The position numbers and the translations under genes are program-made. The notes under the pieces are model-generated. The model did no database searches. It had not been told where the DNA came from and worked only from the letters and a program-made list of their open reading frames with translations. From positions 1-34,618 of the forward strand of contig CAJUKL010000023.1 in NCBI GenBank assembly GCA_910587195.1: a stretch of DNA of 34,618 nucleotides. The letters run 5' to 3'. Each line of letters starts with the position of its first letter. The stretch's first letter is position 1. Positions 31,739-34,618 of this stretch are shown piece after piece. The stretch comes from an uncultured Clostridia bacterium (GTDB taxonomy: Bacteria; Bacillota; Clostridia; Lachnospirales; Anaerotignaceae).

Positions 31739-32533
31739 TTATAATGTAATGACAGAACTATTTTTGTTTCTTGGTGCTACCTCTAATTGTAATTGCTTTC
31801 CTACTTGTATTTTTTCTTTTTGTAGGATATTTTTTACAGTTTTATAAGCTAAATTGGGAGAATTATTTTCTTCACTTAAATGTCCCAAAAAAACATAACT
31901 TAATTTTTCAGAAATAACATCACATAACAAATTTCCAGCTGTTTTATTAGAAAGGTGTCCTTGCTTTCCTAATATCCGTTCCTGTAATTCATAGGGATAA
32001 GAACTATTTTTTACCATTTGCTCATCGTGATTTGCTTCTAAAAGCAATATTTCACTGTCAAATATACTTTCTTTTATGGTTTTAGTAATATGCCCTAAAT
32101 CTGTAGCAATCGTAATTTTATGATTTTCTGCTTCAATATTATATCCTACTGGTTCACTTGCATCATGTGGAATAGCAAAAGGATTGATACAAATATCATT
32201 AATAATGCAGCGTTCTTCTGGATAGATATATTGTCTATTTTTAGGAGCAATTTTACCAATTTGCCCTTCCATAGCCTCCCACGTTCCGGGTGTGGCATAA
32301 ATGGGAATATCAAACTTTCTCGAAAGAATGCCAACTCCTTTTGTATGGTCTATATGTTCATGTGTAACAAAAAGAGCATCTATCTTGTTTCCTGGAATAT
32401 CTAAAAAAGATAAACCTTCTATAATACGCTTTCCACTTAATCCTGCATCTATCAATAATTTAGTATACTCTGTACCAATAAAAACACTGTTTCCACTACT
32501 TCCGCTGGTAAGCGTACAAAAGTTTAAAGACAT
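31739..32533 (-). CDS. walJ: Metallo-beta-lactamase fold protein WalJ (YycJ)
   Basis: 264 aa from the ATG at 32533 (AAGGGGAG upstream), the Bacillus YycJ length. Metal site THEHIDH (H58, H60, D62, H63), plus ATDLGH and ANHDEQM. YycJ-type proteins are 5'-3' exonuclease-like MBL enzymes linked to DNA repair and to the Wal locus. In Bacillus it follows yycI; here it is on the opposite strand, 2.4 kb away, after murA by 16 nt. Confidence 0.93.
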   Translation of the reverse strand: MSLNFCTLTSGSSGNSVFIGTEYTKLLIDAGLSGKRIIEGLSFLDIPGNKIDALFVTHEHIDHTKGVGILSRKFDIPIYATPGTWEAMEGQIGKIAPKNRQYIYPEERCIINDICINPFAIPHDASEPVGYNIEAENHKITIATDLGHITKTIKESIFDSEILLLEANHDEQMVKNSSYPYELQERILGKQGHLSNKTAGNLLCDVISEKLSYVFLGHLSEENNSPNLAYKTVKNILQKEKIQVGKQLQLEVAPRNKNSSVITL

Positions 32534-32549
32534 ACTATCTCCCCTTTGT

Positions 32550-33806
32550 TTATATTTGTACTCTTTTGATGTTAGCACCTAAGGCGGAAAACTTATGTTC
32601 TACATCTTCATAACCTCTGTCAATATATTTTGTATTTTCAATATGTGTTTCTCCTTTTGCTGCTAATCCAGCTAATATCATGGCTGCACCTGCTCTTAAA
32701 TCTGTAGCAGAAACTTGAGAACCTGTCAGATAAGAAACCCCTTCTATAATTGCAATTCTGCCATCTACTGTGATATTTGCTCCCATGCGACGAAGCTCAT
32801 CAATATATTGAAAACGATTTTCCCAAACATTTTCTGTAATAATGTTTGTTCCCTGACAAACACTTAACAATGCTGCCATTTGTGGCTGTAAATCTGTTGG
32901 AAAGCCGGGATAACTCATTGTTTTTACATTCACATTTTTTAAAGGTTTGTCTGCTATCACACGGATAGCGTCATCAAACTCTTTTACCTTCACATTCATT
33001 TCTACTAATTTTGCAGAAAGAGAATCCATATGTTTTGGTATAATATTTTTTACAAGAATATCTCCCCCTGTGATGGCGGAGGCAATCATATAAGTACCTG
33101 CTTCTATCTGGTCGGGTATAATGGTATATTGTGCGCCGTGTAATTTTTTGACACCTGTAATGCGAATCACATCTGTACCTGCACCTTTAATATTAGCACC
33201 CATAAAATTTAAAAAGTTTGCAGTATCCACAATATGAGGTTCTTTTGCAGCATTTTCAATAATGGTTTTTCCTTCTGCCATTGTTGCTGCTAACATAATG
33301 TTAATGGTTGCGCCCACGCTTACCTGATCCATATAAATAGAAGTACCTACTAATTTATCTGCATAGGCTTTTACAATTCCATTTTCGACAATGACATCTG
33401 CACCTAATGCCCGAAATCCTTTTAAATGTAAGTCAATCGGTCTTGTACCAAAATTACAGCCACCTGGCATAGCAACTTCTGCTTTTTTAAAACGTGCCAA
33501 AAGCGCACCTAAAAGATAATAGGAAGCACGGATTTTTTGTACTTCTTCATAAGTTGCACAAATGTTATGAATATTTCTGCCATCAATTTGCAGTGTATGT
33601 TTATTTAAAAAAGAACTTTTTGCTCCAATTTTATTTATTGTATTACATAAACTACTTACATCTTCAATACAAGGTAAATTTTCAATCACGCTAATATCGT
33701 CTGCCATAATGGCGGCTGGAATAATCGCAACTGCTGCGTTTTTTGCCCCACTAATGCAAACTTCTCCTTTTAACTGTTTTTGCCCCATTACAATTAATTT
33801 GTCCAT
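32550..33806 (-). CDS. murA: UDP-N-acetylglucosamine 1-carboxyvinyltransferase
   Basis: First committed step of peptidoglycan synthesis (PEP transfer to UDP-GlcNAc). 418 aa from the ATG at 33806. GGAGG is 13 nt away, slightly long; an in-frame TTG at 33827 overlaps it. Catalytic Cys117 is in PGGCNFGTRPIDLHLKG and so the enzyme should be fosfomycin-sensitive in principle. The family ends are seen: N-terminal ISGAKNAAV and C-terminal DRGYEDVEHKFSALGANI. Convergent with the walR cluster, so wall synthesis and its regulation sit side by side. Confidence 0.96.
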   Translation of the reverse strand: MDKLIVMGQKQLKGEVCISGAKNAAVAIIPAAIMADDISVIENLPCIEDVSSLCNTINKIGAKSSFLNKHTLQIDGRNIHNICATYEEVQKIRASYYLLGALLARFKKAEVAMPGGCNFGTRPIDLHLKGFRALGADVIVENGIVKAYADKLVGTSIYMDQVSVGATINIMLAATMAEGKTIIENAAKEPHIVDTANFLNFMGANIKGAGTDVIRITGVKKLHGAQYTIIPDQIEAGTYMIASAITGGDILVKNIIPKHMDSLSAKLVEMNVKVKEFDDAIRVIADKPLKNVNVKTMSYPGFPTDLQPQMAALLSVCQGTNIITENVWENRFQYIDELRRMGANITVDGRIAIIEGVSYLTGSQVSATDLRAGAAMILAGLAAKGETHIENTKYIDRGYEDVEHKFSALGANIKRVQI

Positions 33807-33877
33807 AAAAACTTCAATTCCTCCCAAAGAAACTCTTGTTTTTTATTTCATATTTATCTTAGTAGGATTACATGATG

Positions 33878-33904
33878 AAAAATAGAAATGCTGCTTCTAT
33901 TTTT
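33878..33904 (-). promoter_or_regulatory. Hairpin in the murA leader
   Basis: Arms AAAAATAGAA/TTCTATTTTT (10 bp) with a 7-nt loop, between the murA promoter and its ribosome binding site. A/T-rich and without a U-run beyond the stem; may be a weak attenuator or nothing. Confidence 0.35.
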
Positions 33905-33928
33905 AAAAAATAAATATATTAACGATAT

Positions 33929-33937
33929 ATTATAGCA
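33929..33937 (-). promoter_or_regulatory. Extended -10 promoter of murA
   Basis: Minus strand TGCTATAAT (TGn plus perfect TATAAT). A TTGACA just 10 bp upstream of it has wrong spacing for this -10. The transcript would have a ~115-nt leader before murA. Confidence 0.6.
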
Positions 33938-34017
33938 TAAATAATGTCAATTTGCAGCTATTTCATTTTTATTATAGCAATTATACCACTAAATACTAAA
34001 ATCTCAAACATTTTTTA

Positions 34018-34320
34018 CTTACTTTCTTGAAAGAAAGTAAGCAAAGAACTTTTGTGCGAAACTTCGTTTTGCTGCCGTATGTTAGAGTTGAATAGCTGTT
34101 GTAGATGAACGGCAATGAAGCACCAGTGGTTAAAAATGAGAATCTGTATTGTGTGCAGAAGGTAAAGTTTTTTGTCAAGCTTTTTTCAAAAAGCTTGCGA
34201 GAGTTTGAGAGCAGAGCTCTCAAGGTTTTCTACGCTTGGAAGCGTGTTTTTGAAAGGGTTTGGGGAAACTTTTCACAAGTGAAAAAAGTTTCCCCAAGAA
34301 TTTCTTACTTTTGTCAAGTT
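34018..34320 (+). repeat. Structured repeat R5 (longest copy)
   Basis: Plus-strand copy with a perfect first palindrome (34018-34041), GCGAAACTTCGTTTTGC (34056-34072, G-U pair), CAAGCTTTTT/AAAAAGCTTG (34176-34197), GAGAGCAGAGCTCTC (34207-34221, paired change), ACGCTTGGAAGCGT (34232-34245) and a further hairpin GGGGAAACTTTT...AAGTTTCCCC (34262-34295). No gene lies upstream on this strand within 185 nt. Confidence 0.85.
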
Positions 34321-34352
34321 CATAATAAGCCATTTTTTTGATAAGTTAATGT

Positions 34353-34450
34353 TTTCTTGAAAGAGTAGTAGAATGACAATGGAGCACCAGCGGTCAAAAA
34401 TTCGTTTTGTTCTGTATGCAAAAGATAAAGCTTTTTGTCCAACTTTTTTT
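34353..34450 (+). repeat. Structured repeat R6 (truncated copy)
   Basis: Partial copy: remnants of the first palindrome (TTCTTGAAAGA), then a jump into the middle block (AATGACAATGGAGCACCAG) and the left arm CCAACTTTTTTT of the R2-type hairpin. The right arm is missing because R7 begins there. Confidence 0.7.
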
Positions 34451-34452
34451 CA

Positions 34453-34618
34453 CTTACTTTCTTGAAAGAAAGTAAGCAAAGAACTTTTGTGCGAAACTTC
34501 GTTTCGCTGCCGTATGTTAGGGTTGAATAGTTGTTGTAGATGAACGGCAATGAAGCACCAGTGGTTAAAAATGAGAATCTGTACTGTGTGCAGAAGGTAA
34601 AGTTTTTGGTCAAGCTTT
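34453..34618 (+). repeat. Structured repeat R7 (cut by window end)
   Basis: Begins with the perfect palindrome (34453-34476). The second hairpin is GCGAAACTTCGTTTCGC (34491-34507), where both arms have changed relative to R1. Nearly identical to R5 over the visible ~165 nt, at a distance of 435 bp, implying recent duplication. Runs off the window. Confidence 0.85.

Noticed and set aside
34320..34613. 97-aa minus-strand frame, and similar frames at 33996-34223 and 30112-30462
   Set aside because: Their matching peptides (e.g. TKVLCLLSFKKVS) come simply from the repeat family read backwards; no ribosome binding site, no conservation expected at protein level.

Overview
The window comes from a low-GC, spore-forming member of the Firmicutes, most likely class Clostridia. 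Supporting evidence: strong AGGAGG-type ribosome binding sites; frequent TTG starts (recO, era, yqfC, walR, yycI); a glycine T-box leader; the WalRK/YycHI system; sporulation genes (yqfC, yqfD, ytfI-like, ytfJ/gerW-like); and the gene order rpsU-yqeY-yqfC-yqfD-phoH-pgpH-ybeY-cdd-era-yqzL-recO-glyRS, which follows the Bacillus/Clostridium core cluster. No tRNA, rRNA, phage, transposase or CRISPR array was seen.

Layout. Positions 1-222 hold a leader and two tandem consensus promoters firing leftward, probably for an rRNA operon just outside the window. From 409 to 22709 nearly every gene lies on the minus strand. In transcription order (right to left) these are: a 102-aa protein, a TIGR01906-like membrane protein, a DUF2953/YtfI-like protein, YtfJ, a CARF-nuclease (Card1/DUF1887-like) protein, a 58-aa two-helix membrane protein and an unknown 227-aa protein; then glgB; then rpsU-yqeY and a terminator; then a 105-aa unknown and the yqfC-to-recO housekeeping cluster (sporulation, RNA processing, c-di-AMP turnover, pyrimidine salvage, uracil excision, ribosome assembly, recombination); then a T-box-controlled glycyl-tRNA synthetase, pyruvate phosphate dikinase and a glycine-rich 73-aa protein. 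From 23052 to 24335 there is a TauE/SafE transporter split into two half-genes, followed by a repeat. From 24423 to 30089 the plus strand carries walR-walK, a secreted Ig-like protein preceded by a good WalR box, yycH and yycI. Facing them on the minus strand are murA-walJ-rlmH-DUF4180-recR.

The main unexplained signal is a family of seven related 100-300 bp intergenic repeats (R1-R7, 22808-34618). Each is built from a string of short hairpins. The stems carry paired substitutions and G-U wobbles on one strand, which points to conserved RNA structure. Three copies start exactly at, or a few bases before, the stop codon of the upstream gene (tauE half-gene, walK, recR), in the same orientation as the gene. 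The second notable feature is a stand-alone CARF-DUF1887 protein, with a tiny membrane protein directly downstream, inside a sporulation-type operon and without CRISPR genes in view. All assignments were made by reading the sequence; no database search was run.
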